DNA of 64,000 nt from Campylobacter ornithocola (GCF_013201605.1 NZ_CP053848.1:434001-498000), one strand, 5' to 3'; counted from the first letter of the stretch, positions 52,335 to 62,808 are shown. Numbers and translations: made by a program. The notes: a model not told the origin generated them from the sequence alone.

Positions 52335-52907
52335 TTGAAAGACTTAGAGAAATTTAATGAATTGGTATCTACTTTTTCAGCTTTACCCACTATTGGTAAA
52401 AAATCTGCCTTAAGACTTGCTTATCATATAAGCATAAAGGATCCCTTGCTCGGTTCAAAACTTGCTTATCATATTGAAGAATCAATTAGGATGATAAAAA
52501 GATGTAAGCAGTGTGGATCTTTGAGTGAAAATGAATTATGTGAAGTATGTTCTAATGCGGAAAGAAATCATAATATTATTTGTATAGTGCAAGATTCTAA
52601 AGATGTTTTAGTTTTGGAGAATAGTGGAAGTTATGATGGGCTTTATTTTGTACTTGATGATACTAGTGAGGAAAATATTGTAAAATTAAGAGATATGATT
52701 GAACATAACAATACTACAGAAATATTTTTTGCTTTCACACAAGGCCTAAATTCTGATGCCATTGTTTTTTTTGTAGAAGAAAAATTAAAAGATTTAAATT
52801 TGAGTTTTTCACAAATAGCTCAAGGTATCCCAAGTGGTGTCAGTTTAGAGAATGTAGATTTTATTTCTTTACACAAAGCCATAAATCATAGGACTAAGCT
52901 TGATTAA
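52335..52907 (+). CDS. recR: recombination protein RecR
   Basis: RecR works with RecO (and RecF elsewhere) in loading RecA at gaps. The 190-residue protein has the HhH segment [19 protein letters not shown], a zinc cluster ([16 protein letters not shown]), and a Toprim domain with [12 protein letters not shown]. It starts at TTG 52335, two bases after racS, with AAGGTT upstream. Its end overlaps the next, oppositely oriented gene by 14 bases. Confidence 0.94.
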   Translation: MKDLEKFNELVSTFSALPTIGKKSALRLAYHISIKDPLLGSKLAYHIEESIRMIKRCKQCGSLSENELCEVCSNAERNHNIICIVQDSKDVLVLENSGSYDGLYFVLDDTSEENIVKLRDMIEHNNTTEIFFAFTQGLNSDAIVFFVEEKLKDLNLSFSQIAQGIPSGVSLENVDFISLHKAINHRTKLD

Positions 52908-53922
52908 TATATTTTCTTAGTAGTGAAAGCCATTCATTTTTGTTGATATCGTTTAAAATCATATTAGCAAAATCGCAATTTTTAACTTTATCTTGAGAAA
53001 AAAGTAAAATAATACTTTGTAAATTTTTTATTTTATATTCATGTAGTATTTGGCTAATATATAATAGATCAAATTTTATAACTTCATAATCAACTAAAAT
53101 CAGTTTAAAATTTAATTTTAAAGCTTTTTTAAAATCACTTAAGTTATCTACAGCTTGATTATTTGGGCAAAATTGATTGGTTATGTTTAAAATAAGATCA
53201 TTTTCAAAACAAGAGGATTTAAAAATTAAAACATTATAAGAAAATCTTTTTTTGTAGGTTTCTTGTGCAAAGTTGTTGTCTAGAAAATTGACAATATCTT
53301 CAATACAGATCTCAGTAAAAGTAAAGTTTAAAACATCTTTAACTTCTTCTTTTGAAATAATAAAAGTAAAATCTTTTTTTTCTTTTTGATAATCATTAAG
53401 AATCTCACTACTAATACCCATATTAAATAAAATACATTGTAAGAGAAAATTTTCAATGGTATTGTTATTTATAATACCTACATGTATATTTTTGAAATAA
53501 TTATTTGTGAGAATTTTATTATAATGGTATTTTTTTAAAACTGGTTTTAGTGAAGAAAAATTATCTACTTGTAAATAATTTAAACCTTGGAGAAGATATT
53601 GAAAGCTTTTTTGTACGAGTTGATTTTGTATTTTTTGATCTTGCATTTGCTTGCTAGTTAAATCAAGTGATAGTTTTAAATTTTCTTTTAATTCTTCTAA
53701 AGAGTTTGATTGTGGTAAAGAAAAATACTTTTCAATCTCCTGAGTTAAATTTTTATTTTTTTTGATTTTTTGATTTTTTATGATTATATAAATACAAGCA
53801 ATGATAAAAATCAAAATACTTACAAAAGTATAAATGAAGAATAATTTTTGTTCAATGGAATACAAAAAATAATAATTTAAAAAACATAGGATTAAGGTCA
53901 AAAAACTAATAAATAGTATCAT
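52894..53922 (-). CDS. membrane protein with two pseudo-receiver-like domains
   Basis: The 342-residue protein has two N-terminal membrane helices (about 1-48), a coiled segment (about 55-130) and two similar soluble units. Each reads like a receiver fold: [20 protein letters not shown] with [13 protein letters not shown], and [20 protein letters not shown] with [13 protein letters not shown] and [11 protein letters not shown]. The second keeps an aspartate at the phosphoacceptor strand, but neither has the acidic pair after strand 1. No kinase domain. The fold call is inference. It overlaps uvrC by four bases. Confidence 0.5.
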   Translation of the reverse strand: MILFISFLTLILCFLNYYFLYSIEQKLFFIYTFVSILIFIIACIYIIIKNQKIKKNKNLTQEIEKYFSLPQSNSLEELKENLKLSLDLTSKQMQDQKIQNQLVQKSFQYLLQGLNYLQVDNFSSLKPVLKKYHYNKILTNNYFKNIHVGIINNNTIENFLLQCILFNMGISSEILNDYQKEKKDFTFIISKEEVKDVLNFTFTEICIEDIVNFLDNNFAQETYKKRFSYNVLIFKSSCFENDLILNITNQFCPNNQAVDNLSDFKKALKLNFKLILVDYEVIKFDLLYISQILHEYKIKNLQSIILLFSQDKVKNCDFANMILNDINKNEWLSLLRKYINQA

Positions 53923-55712
53923 AGATTATCCTTAATTAATTTGGCTATTTTTGTATTAGAAAGTGATTTTAGTTCATCAAAACTTGCCTTATTAATCTTA
54001 TCGAAGCTACCATAATAATCTAAAAATTTTTTAATATATCCTTGAGAAATTCCAAGTTGTATTAGTTTAGAGCTTTGTAAGTTTTGTTTTCTTTTTGTTT
54101 TTTGATGAAAACTAATTGCGAAGCGATGAGCCTCATCACGCAATTTTTGTAAAAATTGTAGCTTTTTATCATCAGCGGAAAGCTGAATTTTACCTTCTTG
54201 AGTATATATTTTATCTTTTGTATTCCCTTTGGCTCTGTGAGCTTTTGCATCTATTTTTTCTTTAGAAATTGCTAAAATATCTACATTTGCTCCTGAGCTT
54301 TTGATAATATCACTTGCTAACTTCAATAAAGCATTTCCACCATCAATTAACCACAAATCAGGAGGAGGGTTTTTGGCAAAAGACAAAGCCCTTTTGCTAA
54401 GCGTTTGAAGCATTTGATCGTAATCATTTTTATAAGATAAATGATAGTGTCTATAGGAACTTTTATCAAATTTTCCATCTTTATAACTTACCAAAGCACC
54501 CACATTTGCCTCACCTTGCATATGAGAATTATCAAAAATTTCTATGTGGTTGGGATGGTTTTGTAGCTTGAAAAAATCTTTTAATTCTTTTAAGAATAAA
54601 TAATCTTCACTTTTTACATGTTTTTGTATGTTTATTTTTGCATTTTCTAGAGCAAGTTCACATAAAGCTTTTTTTTCTCCAAGTTTTGGAGATTTAAGAT
54701 GGAATTTTTTTGAAAATCTCTCGCTAAGTAAATCTTGCAAAAGTTTCATATCTTCAAAATCATCATGTACATAGATGTGGGTTGAATTTACTGGGGTATC
54801 TTGGATGTAATTTTCTAATATATATTGTTTATATATTGCATTTAAATCAAAATCATTTTGATCATTTAGTGCTAGTATTTTATAGTTTGAACTAATTATT
54901 TTGCCATTTTTGATAACAAAGCGCACCATAGAGAGTATATTTGCTTCATGGTGTATAGAAAAAACATCAAAATCTTCTAATTTTGCAAGATCTATTTGTA
55001 TTTTTATGCTTACATCCTCTATTGTTTTGATTTGATCTCTTATGAGAGCTGCTTCTTCATAGTTTTCGTTTTTTGCATGCTCAAACATTTTGTTTTCTAA
55101 TTTTTTAGTCAAAGATAAGGGGTTTAAAAGAGCTTGTGTAGCTTTTTGGATAATTTTTTCATACTCTTGTTTGGAAATTTTTTGCTCACACGGTCCTTTA
55201 CAACGCTTGATTTGATAAAAAAGACAAAGCTCTTTGCAAGATTTTTTTTGTCTTAACTCAAAAGATAAATATAGGGCATTTAAAAGCTCTTTTGCACCTT
55301 TAAAAAAAGGTCCAAAATATTTTATTTTATTTTTTTTAATGATTTTTCTTGTAATTTCAAATCTTGGAAAATCATCATTTAAATCTATATAAATATAAGG
55401 ATAGGTCTTATCATCTCTTAGTAATATATTATATTTTGGGTGTAATTGTTTTATGAATGAATTTTCTAAGATTAAAGCATCAGCTTCGCTTTTTGTGGTA
55501 ATAAATTCTAAATGATATGTTTGGTTAATCATTTTTTGAATTCTTAAACTATTGTTAGGATTAGGGCTAAGCTTTGGAGTAAAATTAAAATAACTTCTAA
55601 CACGATTTTTTAAATTTTTAGCTTTACCTACATATAAAAGTTTACCTTGAACATCAAAATACTGATACACACCTGGTAAGTTAGGCAAAGTTTTAAGTTC
55701 ATTTTCAAGCAT
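53919..55712 (-). CDS. uvrC: excinuclease ABC subunit C
   Basis: UvrC makes both incisions in nucleotide excision repair. The 597-residue protein has the GIY-YIG nuclease at the N-terminus (LPNLPGVYQYF, LLYVGKAKNLKNRVRSYF), the UVR helical motif near residue 205 (ENYEEAALIRDQIKTIE), the RNase H-like C-terminal nuclease with IEIFDNSHMQG and LWLIDGGNALL, and a final HhH part that is short. It is followed by the pseudo-receiver gene. Confidence 0.96.
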   Translation of the reverse strand: MLENELKTLPNLPGVYQYFDVQGKLLYVGKAKNLKNRVRSYFNFTPKLSPNPNNSLRIQKMINQTYHLEFITTKSEADALILENSFIKQLHPKYNILLRDDKTYPYIYIDLNDDFPRFEITRKIIKKNKIKYFGPFFKGAKELLNALYLSFELRQKKSCKELCLFYQIKRCKGPCEQKISKQEYEKIIQKATQALLNPLSLTKKLENKMFEHAKNENYEEAALIRDQIKTIEDVSIKIQIDLAKLEDFDVFSIHHEANILSMVRFVIKNGKIISSNYKILALNDQNDFDLNAIYKQYILENYIQDTPVNSTHIYVHDDFEDMKLLQDLLSERFSKKFHLKSPKLGEKKALCELALENAKINIQKHVKSEDYLFLKELKDFFKLQNHPNHIEIFDNSHMQGEANVGALVSYKDGKFDKSSYRHYHLSYKNDYDQMLQTLSKRALSFAKNPPPDLWLIDGGNALLKLASDIIKSSGANVDILAISKEKIDAKAHRAKGNTKDKIYTQEGKIQLSADDKKLQFLQKLRDEAHRFAISFHQKTKRKQNLQSSKLIQLGISQGYIKKFLDYYGSFDKINKASFDELKSLSNTKIAKLIKDNL

Positions 55713-56157
55713 GTTTTATAAGCTTTCGTAATTCTTCAAATTTATTATACAAAATAGGGTTTTTAAAGTGATTCTTAAAATCTCCATTAGAAAGTTCTAG
55801 ATAATTTTTTTTATGTACGGTAAAGATGCTATTTTTCATTATAAAGTTTTTATCACTGAGTATTTTTATATTTTCTACTTTTGCAAAATTACTCATTGGG
55901 TTAGCTAAAGTATAGTTTTTTATGAGACTTTTAATCATTTTTTTGGTATTATCGTGATTAAGTTCCATATATGCAATATGATGCTTAACTAAAATGATTA
56001 AGGTGTTATTTTTAATAAAGAGTTTGGTGATCATTTGTTGATGATTGTGGTTAAATAGTTTTAAAAACTCTTTATAATGAAAAAATATTTTTAAAGGTTT
56101 GTAATGTTTAAAATCAGCAAGTTCGTTGATGATATAATAACTCGTTTTAATTTTCAT
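55705..56157 (-). CDS. hypothetical protein upstream of uvrC (DUF721/DciA-like?)
   Basis: A 150-residue soluble protein. The N-terminal half (FKHYKPLKIFFHYKEFLKLF, then ITKLFIKNNTLIILVKHHIA and YMELNHDNTKKMIKSLIK) follows the strand-helix pattern of DUF721/DciA proteins linked to loading of the replicative helicase, but the match is by eye and weak. It overlaps uvrC by eight bases. Its 5' end overlaps, in the opposite orientation, a small lipoprotein gene by 54 bases; a start further in cannot be excluded. Confidence 0.55.
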   Translation of the reverse strand: MKIKTSYYIINELADFKHYKPLKIFFHYKEFLKLFNHNHQQMITKLFIKNNTLIILVKHHIAYMELNHDNTKKMIKSLIKNYTLANPMSNFAKVENIKILSDKNFIMKNSIFTVHKKNYLELSNGDFKNHFKNPILYNKFEELRKLIKHA

Positions 56158-56295
56158 TTAATTATTCTAACATTTTTTTTATTAATATTTCTAAACGCAT
56201 GTGGTTATAAAGGTACTCCTTTTTATGAAATAAAAGATAATAATGGTAGTGTAAAAGAAATTAAAAAATTCCAATCTTTGGAGAGCGAAATATGA
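56104..56295 (+). CDS. small lipoprotein (LptM-like)
   Basis: A 63-residue protein with a membrane segment ending in a lipobox: LIFLNACGYKGTPFYEI. The ACGYKG sequence is the mark of the LptM/YifL family; E. coli LptM helps maturation of the LPS translocon. The ATG at 56104 has AAAGG seven bases upstream, which gives a long n-region of about 17 residues. Its end overlaps nhaD by four bases. lptD lies 7 kb downstream. Confidence 0.6.
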   Translation: MFKISKFVDDIITRFNFHLIILTFFLLIFLNACGYKGTPFYEIKDNNGSVKEIKKFQSLESEI

Positions 56296-57650
56296 GTAGA
56301 GTGCTTTTTTTACTTTGTTTTGGTGCCGGTTTTTTATTCGCTAATCAAACTCATGAGTTAAATTTAGCTTTTAGTACTTTAGGTATAAGTGTTTTAATAA
56401 TTTTTATATTAGGTTATTATTTTATAGCAGCAGAGGAAAAATATCATATAAACAAAACAAAACCCGCTTTATTCATAGGGACCTTTTCTTTTATTGTCAT
56501 TGGTATATATATGGTAATGAATGATTTGGATACTCAAATACTCGAAGAAAGTGTTAATCATCTTATTTTAGAAATTGCACAAATTGTCTTTTTTTTAATA
56601 GCTGCTATGACCTTTATAGAAGCTTTAATAGAAAGATCAGTTTTTGAAACTTTAAAATATAAACTTGTGAGTAAAGGTTATACTTATAGAAAATTATTTT
56701 GGCTAACAGGAATTTTAGCCTTTTTTATTTCTCCAATTGCGGACAACCTTACAACAGCTTTGATTTTATCTACTGTGCTTTTAACTATAGATAAGCATAA
56801 TAAAGAATTTTTAATTCCTGGTGCTATAAATATTGTCGTTGCAGCTAATGCGGGTGGAGCTTGGTCTCCTTTTGGTGATATCACTACTTTGATGGTTTGG
56901 ACTGCAAAAAAAGCAACTTTTTTTGAATTTTTTGCTCTTTTTCCTGCTTCTTTTATCGGTTGGTTGCTTACTGCTTATTTGTTGTCGCGTTATGTACCTA
57001 ATATTCAGCCAAATTTTCATGAAGATAACTTAGAAAAGATTGAGATTAAACCAGGTGGTAAAGTATTTATTGTATTAGGTTTTTTGACTATTGCTCTAGC
57101 GGTGTTTATACATAGTATTTGTGATTTACCTGCAATGTGGGGTATGATTTTTGGTCTCTCTTTGCTTAGTTTATATATATATATATTTAACAGAAAACAA
57201 GGAAAAAAAGACTTGAATATTTTTCATTATATGACGCGTATAGAGATGGATACTTTATTATTTTTCTTTGGTATTTTATCTGCTGTAGGTGCTCTGCATT
57301 TTATTGGTTGGCTTGCTTATGCATCTAATCTTTATACAAAATTTGGAGCTACTAGTATTAATATAGGTGTAGGATTTTTATCTGCTATTGTTGATAATGT
57401 TCCAGTTATGAGTGCGGTATTAAAAGCAAATCCAAGTATGGATGATACCCAATGGCTTTTGGTAACTCTTACAGCTGGAATTGGAGGCTCTTTGATTAGT
57501 TTTGGTTCAGCTGCTGGAGTAGGGGTGATGGGAAAAATGAAGGGAATTTATACTTTCAATGCTCATTTAAAATACGCATGGACAGTTTTAGTTGGTTATA
57601 TAATATCTATTATAGTTTGGTATGTACAATTTCAATTGTTAAATTTATAA
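56292..57650 (+). CDS. nhaD: NhaD-type sodium:proton antiporter
   Basis: A 452-residue inner membrane protein with about 12 helices and an apparent N-terminal hydrophobic leader. It carries ISPIADNLTTALILSTVLL near residue 145, VVAANAGGAWSPFGDITTLM near 182 and SAIVDNVPVMSAVLKANPSM near 370, the paired N-T/D-N motifs of the NhaD/ArsB group. Role: sodium and pH homeostasis. The next gene, guaA, starts nine bases after it. Confidence 0.88.
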   Translation: MSRVLFLLCFGAGFLFANQTHELNLAFSTLGISVLIIFILGYYFIAAEEKYHINKTKPALFIGTFSFIVIGIYMVMNDLDTQILEESVNHLILEIAQIVFFLIAAMTFIEALIERSVFETLKYKLVSKGYTYRKLFWLTGILAFFISPIADNLTTALILSTVLLTIDKHNKEFLIPGAINIVVAANAGGAWSPFGDITTLMVWTAKKATFFEFFALFPASFIGWLLTAYLLSRYVPNIQPNFHEDNLEKIEIKPGGKVFIVLGFLTIALAVFIHSICDLPAMWGMIFGLSLLSLYIYIFNRKQGKKDLNIFHYMTRIEMDTLLFFFGILSAVGALHFIGWLAYASNLYTKFGATSINIGVGFLSAIVDNVPVMSAVLKANPSMDDTQWLLVTLTAGIGGSLISFGSAAGVGVMGKMKGIYTFNAHLKYAWTVLVGYIISIIVWYVQFQLLNL

Positions 57651-57659
57651 AGGAGTTAG

Positions 57660-59195
57660 ATGAAAAAAGCAGATATTTTAGTTTTGGATTTTGGTTCACA
57701 ATATACACAACTTATTGCTAGAAGATTAAGAGAGCAAGGTGTGTATGCAGAAATTCTACCTTTTAATGTAAGCTTAGATGAGGTTAAATCTAAAGAACCT
57801 AAGGGTATAATTTTAAGCGGTGGACCAGCTAGTGTATATGCAAATGATGCTTATTTTTGCGATAAAGGTATTTTTGGTTTAAATATACCTGTTTTAGGAA
57901 TATGCTATGGTATGCAACTTATGGCACATCATTTTGGTGCAAGTGTTGCTCCAGCGGGTCATAAAGAATATGGTAAAGCAACAATAGATATTCAAAATGA
58001 TAGCGACTTGTTCAAAAATTTGCCTAAGAAGCAAACAGTATGGATGAGCCATTCTGATAAAGTGGAGAATTTACCGCAAGGTTTTGAAGTTTTGGCAACT
58101 AGTGAAAATAGTCCTTTTTGTGTATTTGGAGATGAAAAGCGTAAATTCTTTGCCTTGCAATTTCACCCTGAAGTACAACATAGCGAATTTGGAAAAAGTA
58201 TTTTGAAGAATTTCGCCAAATATGCATGCAATTGTGATAGTGTGTGGAACATGGGTTCTTTTGCAAAAACTCAAGCACAAAAAATCAAAGAAGAAGTTGG
58301 TGGTGATAAGGTCTTGTGTGCTGTTAGTGGCGGGGTTGATAGCAGTGTAGTGGCTGCATTATTAGCGAGTGCAATAAAAGATCAGGTAGTAGTAGTTTTT
58401 GTAGATAATGGTCTTTTAAGAAGTGGCGAAAAAGAACAAGTTGAGTATATGTTTAGACATACCTTGGGTATTGATTTGATTAGTATTGATGCTAGAGATA
58501 TTTTTTTGAGTCGTCTAGCAGGTGTTAAAGATCCTGAGCAAAAGCGAAAAATTATAGGAAATACCTTTATAGAAGTTTTTGAAGAGGAAGCTAAAAAGCA
58601 TAAGGATGTAAAATATCTAGCACAAGGAACTTTATATACTGATATTATTGAAAGCTCAGTTGTAGGAGCTAGTAAAACTATAAAATCTCATCATAATGTA
58701 GGTGGTTTGCCTGAAAAGATGAATTTAAAACTTATTGAACCTTTAAAAGAAATTTTTAAAGATGAGGTAAGAGCTTTAGGGATAGAGCTTGGCTTAAATA
58801 AAGATGTGGTTTATCGCCATCCTTTTCCAGGACCAGGACTTGCTATACGTATTATGGGTGAAGTAAATGAACCTAGTTTAGATCTTTTGAGGAAAGCAGA
58901 TGTAATTTTAATTGAAGAGTTAAAAAGTAGCGGTTGGTATGATAAGACATGGCAGGCTTTTTGTGTGCTTTTAAACGTGCAAAGCGTTGGTGTAATGGGA
59001 GATAATAGAACCTATGACAATGCAGTTTGTGTACGTGTAGTCAATGCAAGTGATGGTATGACAGCCACTTTTTCTCATTTACCTTATGAGTTGTTAGAAA
59101 ATATTTCACGCCGTATTATTAATGAGGTTGAAGGTATTAACCGTGTGGTATATGATATTTCTAGCAAGCCACCAGCAACTATTGAATGGGAGTGA
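57660..59195 (+). CDS. guaA: GMP synthase (glutamine-hydrolysing)
   Basis: GuaA converts XMP to GMP. The 511-residue protein has the glutamine amidotransferase domain with the nucleophile in [13 protein letters not shown] near residue 82 and the His/Glu in [13 protein letters not shown]. The synthetase domain has the PP-loop [16 protein letters not shown] near 220 and [13 protein letters not shown] near 385. AAGGAG precedes the ATG. It ends at the stop of a convergent methyltransferase gene. Confidence 0.97.
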   Translation: MKKADILVLDFGSQYTQLIARRLREQGVYAEILPFNVSLDEVKSKEPKGIILSGGPASVYANDAYFCDKGIFGLNIPVLGICYGMQLMAHHFGASVAPAGHKEYGKATIDIQNDSDLFKNLPKKQTVWMSHSDKVENLPQGFEVLATSENSPFCVFGDEKRKFFALQFHPEVQHSEFGKSILKNFAKYACNCDSVWNMGSFAKTQAQKIKEEVGGDKVLCAVSGGVDSSVVAALLASAIKDQVVVVFVDNGLLRSGEKEQVEYMFRHTLGIDLISIDARDIFLSRLAGVKDPEQKRKIIGNTFIEVFEEEAKKHKDVKYLAQGTLYTDIIESSVVGASKTIKSHHNVGGLPEKMNLKLIEPLKEIFKDEVRALGIELGLNKDVVYRHPFPGPGLAIRIMGEVNEPSLDLLRKADVILIEELKSSGWYDKTWQAFCVLLNVQSVGVMGDNRTYDNAVCVRVVNASDGMTATFSHLPYELLENISRRIINEVEGINRVVYDISSKPPATIEWE

Positions 59196-59747
59196 TTATT
59201 TAGTGCAAAAATAAACAAAAGCAGGGGGAAGATTTTGCCAAACGATAGGTGAAATTTCTACCTTGCTAAAAGTGGCAAAAAGTTTTTTCTTAAAAGATTT
59301 TCCTTTTGATGTGGGAAGTATATATGCAAATGTTGCAAAACAACCATTTTTTTCTAAGGCGTCATAAATAGACTTTAATAACAAATCTTGCTCTTTAGAA
59401 TTTAATAAAGCCCAAGGAATTCCTGAGATAATTAAATCTACACTATTAATTGCTCTTTTTTCTAGCATATTAGGTAAAAATTCTGCCGAATTAACTTCTA
59501 TGTCTATATTTTTTATATTTTGTTTTAACTTTTTTGCCATGTGTGGGTTGATTTCAACTGCAAAAAAGCTTGCATTATGGTTTTTTTGTTTAAGGATATA
59601 TTTTGTAAAACTTCCAGTGCCAGGACCTATTTCGATGATGTTTTTTGCATGTTGAACATGAGATGTTATAAGTTTACTTAATTTTTTTGAGCTTGAGCAA
59701 AATGCTCCTGTTTGTTTTGGGTTTTTAAAATATTGATATAAAAACAT
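59196..59747 (-). CDS. SAM-dependent methyltransferase, PmtA/KsgA-like
   Basis: The 183-residue protein is a class I methyltransferase. The SAM motif is NIIEIGPGTGSFTKYIL near residue 37, with FFAVEINPHMAKKL as motif II and LIISGIPWALL near 107. Where rRNA adenine dimethylases have NLPY/NIPY this has SGIPW, as in phospholipid N-methyltransferases of the PmtA type. A role on membrane lipids is possible; substrate not proven. Confidence 0.7.
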   Translation of the reverse strand: MFLYQYFKNPKQTGAFCSSSKKLSKLITSHVQHAKNIIEIGPGTGSFTKYILKQKNHNASFFAVEINPHMAKKLKQNIKNIDIEVNSAEFLPNMLEKRAINSVDLIISGIPWALLNSKEQDLLLKSIYDALEKNGCFATFAYILPTSKGKSFKKKLFATFSKVEISPIVWQNLPPAFVYFCTK

Positions 59748-59857
59748 AAAAAATACCTAAAGATGTTTATTTTGAGAAATTCTAAAATATTATTGTAAAT
59801 TTATGAAAACAAAGTTAAAATAAGTAATTAATTTTTCTTTAAATCAAGGATTTGGAT

Positions 59858-61297
59858 ATGCATGGAAAAATAATGGTTTATGTGGATGCTACTGGAAGAG
59901 GAACAGTAATCAATCTTGCAAAAACTTTTTTCGAATTTAATAAGCATGCTTGGCATGATAAAAGAAGTATGCCAACAGTTGGTATGTTTGTTGAATTTAG
60001 ATCTGATGGTAAGCATATTACAGATTTACGCCCTTCAAAATTTCAAGAATTTGGAGAAAATGATTTTATCAAGGAAAGAGACTTTTGGAAAACAGATAGT
60101 GATGATGAGTTAGAAGATCTAAGGTTAACAAGACGTGATGCTTATGTTCAAGAGCTTTATAGGGAAACTGACTATGATAGTCTTGATAAAATTGCACTAA
60201 ATTTAACTATTCCACAAGCCATTCAAAGATATTTTTATAATGAAACTTTATCAATTAACGCAGTAAAAGATATTAATATAGATGAAGTACCTTATACTAT
60301 AGATTTTTTTGCTATGAAGCGTTTTTTATATAAGGCTTTAGATACTTTATTGTTTTCGGATAATACTATTAATCAAGCTGATTTTTCTGCAATGAAAAAT
60401 ATTATAGTACATCTTGAAATGGCTTATAAAGATATGAAAGATAAGCAAAAACATATTAATATGGAGCGTTTGTACGATGAGGTGTTTTTATCCCATCAGT
60501 GTCACTATCAAGCACTTGTAGCTTCTATTGATAATAGAAAAAACAGAAAACTAGCACTTGATCGACAAATGAGTACTTTAATAACAGATATTAAATCAAA
60601 ACAGGCGAGATTAGAAACTGAAAGTGGTAAAAAACGCCAAGAAATTGAAGAGTTAATACAAAACAAAAAACAAAAATTAATAGAAATAAAAAATGAAGTA
60701 GATTATTTTACTAAAAGTGTTGAAAGATTAGAAGCTATGAAAAAATTATTTTATGAAAAAAATCTTTCTATTTTTAATAATAGTTTTAATATGGCTAGGG
60801 AAAAGCTTTTTGAAAAAATTAAGCAAGGTTTAAATATTTGTGCAACAAAACTAGATATAGAAATTTGGAAAAAATCTTTAAAATCAACAAGTATAAAAAA
60901 TTCGTATTTTAAAACAGCAAGTGAAATTTCTTTTTGTACTCTTTCTTTTGCTGAACTTTATTTAAATAGATTAAATAAACATGCATTAAACCCAAACGAT
61001 CAACTATTATTTTCTTATGTGAAGAAAGTTCGAAAAGAATGTGAAAAAAATTTTTTGGTAGTTACTTCTAATCCTGATTTGTATGTTAGTATGAAAATTC
61101 AAATTTTTGCAATGAATCCTTATTATGTAGTTAAACATGCACCTAAAAAGGTAAATTATCAAGGTTTGATGAAAAACACTGAGTTTGATATAGTTTATGT
61201 AGATGAAAAAACTATATGGGCACCTGTTGCTGATGTTATTTTGGAAGGAAAATATTTTTTGAAAAAAGATTCTAAAACTAAATTTAAAATTTTATAA
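59858..61297 (+). CDS. coiled-coil protein with N-terminal cold-shock-like fold
   Basis: From the ATG at 59858, with AAGGA seven bases before, the protein is 479 residues. Residues 1-60 (GKIMVYVDATGRGTVINLAK, then MPTVGMFVEFRSDGKHITDL) look like a CSD/S1-type OB fold. A coiled coil follows at about 225-300 (KSKQARLETESGKKRQEIEE). The C-terminal part is alpha/beta. No membrane segment. I do not know the function; nucleic acid binding is inference from the OB-like start. It precedes the 6S RNA gene. Confidence 0.65.
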   Translation: MHGKIMVYVDATGRGTVINLAKTFFEFNKHAWHDKRSMPTVGMFVEFRSDGKHITDLRPSKFQEFGENDFIKERDFWKTDSDDELEDLRLTRRDAYVQELYRETDYDSLDKIALNLTIPQAIQRYFYNETLSINAVKDINIDEVPYTIDFFAMKRFLYKALDTLLFSDNTINQADFSAMKNIIVHLEMAYKDMKDKQKHINMERLYDEVFLSHQCHYQALVASIDNRKNRKLALDRQMSTLITDIKSKQARLETESGKKRQEIEELIQNKKQKLIEIKNEVDYFTKSVERLEAMKKLFYEKNLSIFNNSFNMAREKLFEKIKQGLNICATKLDIEIWKKSLKSTSIKNSYFKTASEISFCTLSFAELYLNRLNKHALNPNDQLLFSYVKKVRKECEKNFLVVTSNPDLYVSMKIQIFAMNPYYVVKHAPKKVNYQGLMKNTEFDIVYVDEKTIWAPVADVILEGKYFLKKDSKTKFKIL

Positions 61298-61333
61298 AAA
61301 TCCTTTTAAACCCTATTTTTAAGTTTTCTTGGT

Positions 61334-61339
61334 TATAAT
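61334..61339 (+). promoter_or_regulatory. -10 box of the 6S RNA gene
   Basis: TATAAT placed seven bases before the first base of the predicted 6S RNA. Confidence 0.65.
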
Positions 61340-61345
61340 TATACT

Positions 61346-61536
61346 GCCTAAATGGTTCGATATGGTATTAAAGAGGATCCAACACATTAATTATAGCTGT
61401 GATGTGTGATTTACCGTGTTCTGTGACTTCGCTTGAGCTTTGAAGAAAGCGAGAAGCTGCAGCCTTTAAAAATCACCTAATGGCATACTTTGACTTTTTA
61501 GGGTCAGACACTTATACTCCGGCCATTTGGGTTTTT
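61346..61536 (+). ncRNA. ssrS: 6S RNA
   Basis: 6S RNA mimics an open promoter and binds the sigma-70 RNA polymerase. The ends pair: 61347-61355 with 61523-61531 (9 bp, one G-U), and the molecule is a long rod of about 190 bases with a large central bulge, followed by five T as terminator. It lies directly before purD, the position I recall for 6S in Campylobacter and Helicobacter. Its promoter box is in place. No protein frame is credible here. Confidence 0.8.
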
Positions 61537-61557
61537 GCAACACTTTTAAGGAAAATA

Positions 61558-62808
61558 ATGAAAATTTTAATATTAGGAAGCGGTGCAAGAGAGTATTCTA
61601 TCGCTTTGGCTCTTCAAAAAACAAATAATAATTTAGAATTTTATTTTGCCCCAGGAAATGGTGCAACTGCTAGAATGGGAACAAATCTTAATATGAAAGA
61701 TCCTAAAGTTATTGTAGCTTATGCAAAGGCATCTGAGATTGATCTTTGTATAGTTGGAAGTGAAAATTTTTTAGCAGAGGGCATAGTAGATCTTTTTAAA
61801 GAAAATAATATTGCTATTTTTGGTCCTACTAAAGCTGCTGCTATGCTCGAAGCTTCGAAATCTTATATGAAGAGTTTTTTAAAGAAATATAAAATTAGAA
61901 CAGCTAAATTTTTAAATACAACAGATTATGAAAAAGCCAAGAAATTTATTACATCCTTAACACCTCCTATTGTTGTAAAAGCAGATGGTTTATGTGCTGG
62001 TAAAGGGGTGATTATTGCGCAAAGCTATGAAGAAGCTCTAGAGGCTACTAAAAATATGCTTAGCGGTGAAAGTTTTGGCGAAGCTGGAAAAATTGTTGTT
62101 ATTGAAGAATATCTTGATGGTTTTGAATTAAGTGTGTTTGCAGTTTGTGATGGAAATGATTTTATATTATTACCTGCTGCACAAGATCACAAAAGATTGT
62201 TAGATAACGATAAAGGTCCGAATACTGGTGGTATGGGAGCCTATGCTCCAAGTACTTTAGCAAGTAAGAATTTGCTAGAACAAGTTAAAAAAGATATTGT
62301 AGCACCAACTCTTAAAGGTATGAAAGAAGAGGGAGCTGAATTTGTTGGTGTATTGTTTATAGGTTTAATGGTTGTAAATAACAAGCCTTATGTTTTAGAA
62401 TACAATGTGCGTTTTGGCGATCCTGAATGTGAGGTATTAATGCCTTTAATAGAAAATCCTTTGGATTTATTTTTAGCATGTGTAAATAAAAATCTTGCAG
62501 ATACTCATATAAAAATTAAAAAAGAATTTGCTGTGGGTGTGGTATGTGCAAGTAAAAACTATCCTTATAAAGACTCACCAAAAGCTTTAATTGATATAGA
62601 TAATATTCCGCAAAATTCTCATATTTCTTATGCTGGTGTAAGTTTGGAAGATGATAAGTTATATGCTAGTGGTGGTCGCGTATTGGTTTGTGTGGGAACC
62701 GGTAAAAGCATTGAGGAAGCCCAAAAAAACGCTTATTTGCTTTGTGAAAATGTCCATTTTAAAGGAAAACAATACAGAAAAGATATTGCCTTTCAGGTCC
62801 TTAAATGA
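61558..62808 (+). CDS. purD: phosphoribosylamine-glycine ligase
   Basis: PurD joins glycine to phosphoribosylamine in purine synthesis. From the ATG at 61558 the protein is 416 residues: [23 protein letters not shown]-grasp segments [18 protein letters not shown] near residue 140, [14 protein letters not shown] near 220 and [20 protein letters not shown] near 280. An upstream in-frame ATG at 61480 lies within the 6S RNA and is rejected; AAGGAA precedes 61558. It overlaps the RDD gene by four bases. Confidence 0.96.
   Translation: MKILILGSGAREYSIALALQKTNNNLEFYFAPGNGATARMGTNLNMKDPKVIVAYAKASEIDLCIVGSENFLAEGIVDLFKENNIAIFGPTKAAAMLEASKSYMKSFLKKYKIRTAKFLNTTDYEKAKKFITSLTPPIVVKADGLCAGKGVIIAQSYEEALEATKNMLSGESFGEAGKIVVIEEYLDGFELSVFAVCDGNDFILLPAAQDHKRLLDNDKGPNTGGMGAYAPSTLASKNLLEQVKKDIVAPTLKGMKEEGAEFVGVLFIGLMVVNNKPYVLEYNVRFGDPECEVLMPLIENPLDLFLACVNKNLADTHIKIKKEFAVGVVCASKNYPYKDSPKALIDIDNIPQNSHISYAGVSLEDDKLYASGGRVLVCVGTGKSIEEAQKNAYLLCENVHFKGKQYRKDIAFQVLK

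Noticed and set aside
61480-61557. Longer purD start at 61480
   Set aside because: The extension is inside 6S RNA and lacks conservation with PurD; the ATG at 61558 has a good ribosome binding site and matches the family N-terminus.
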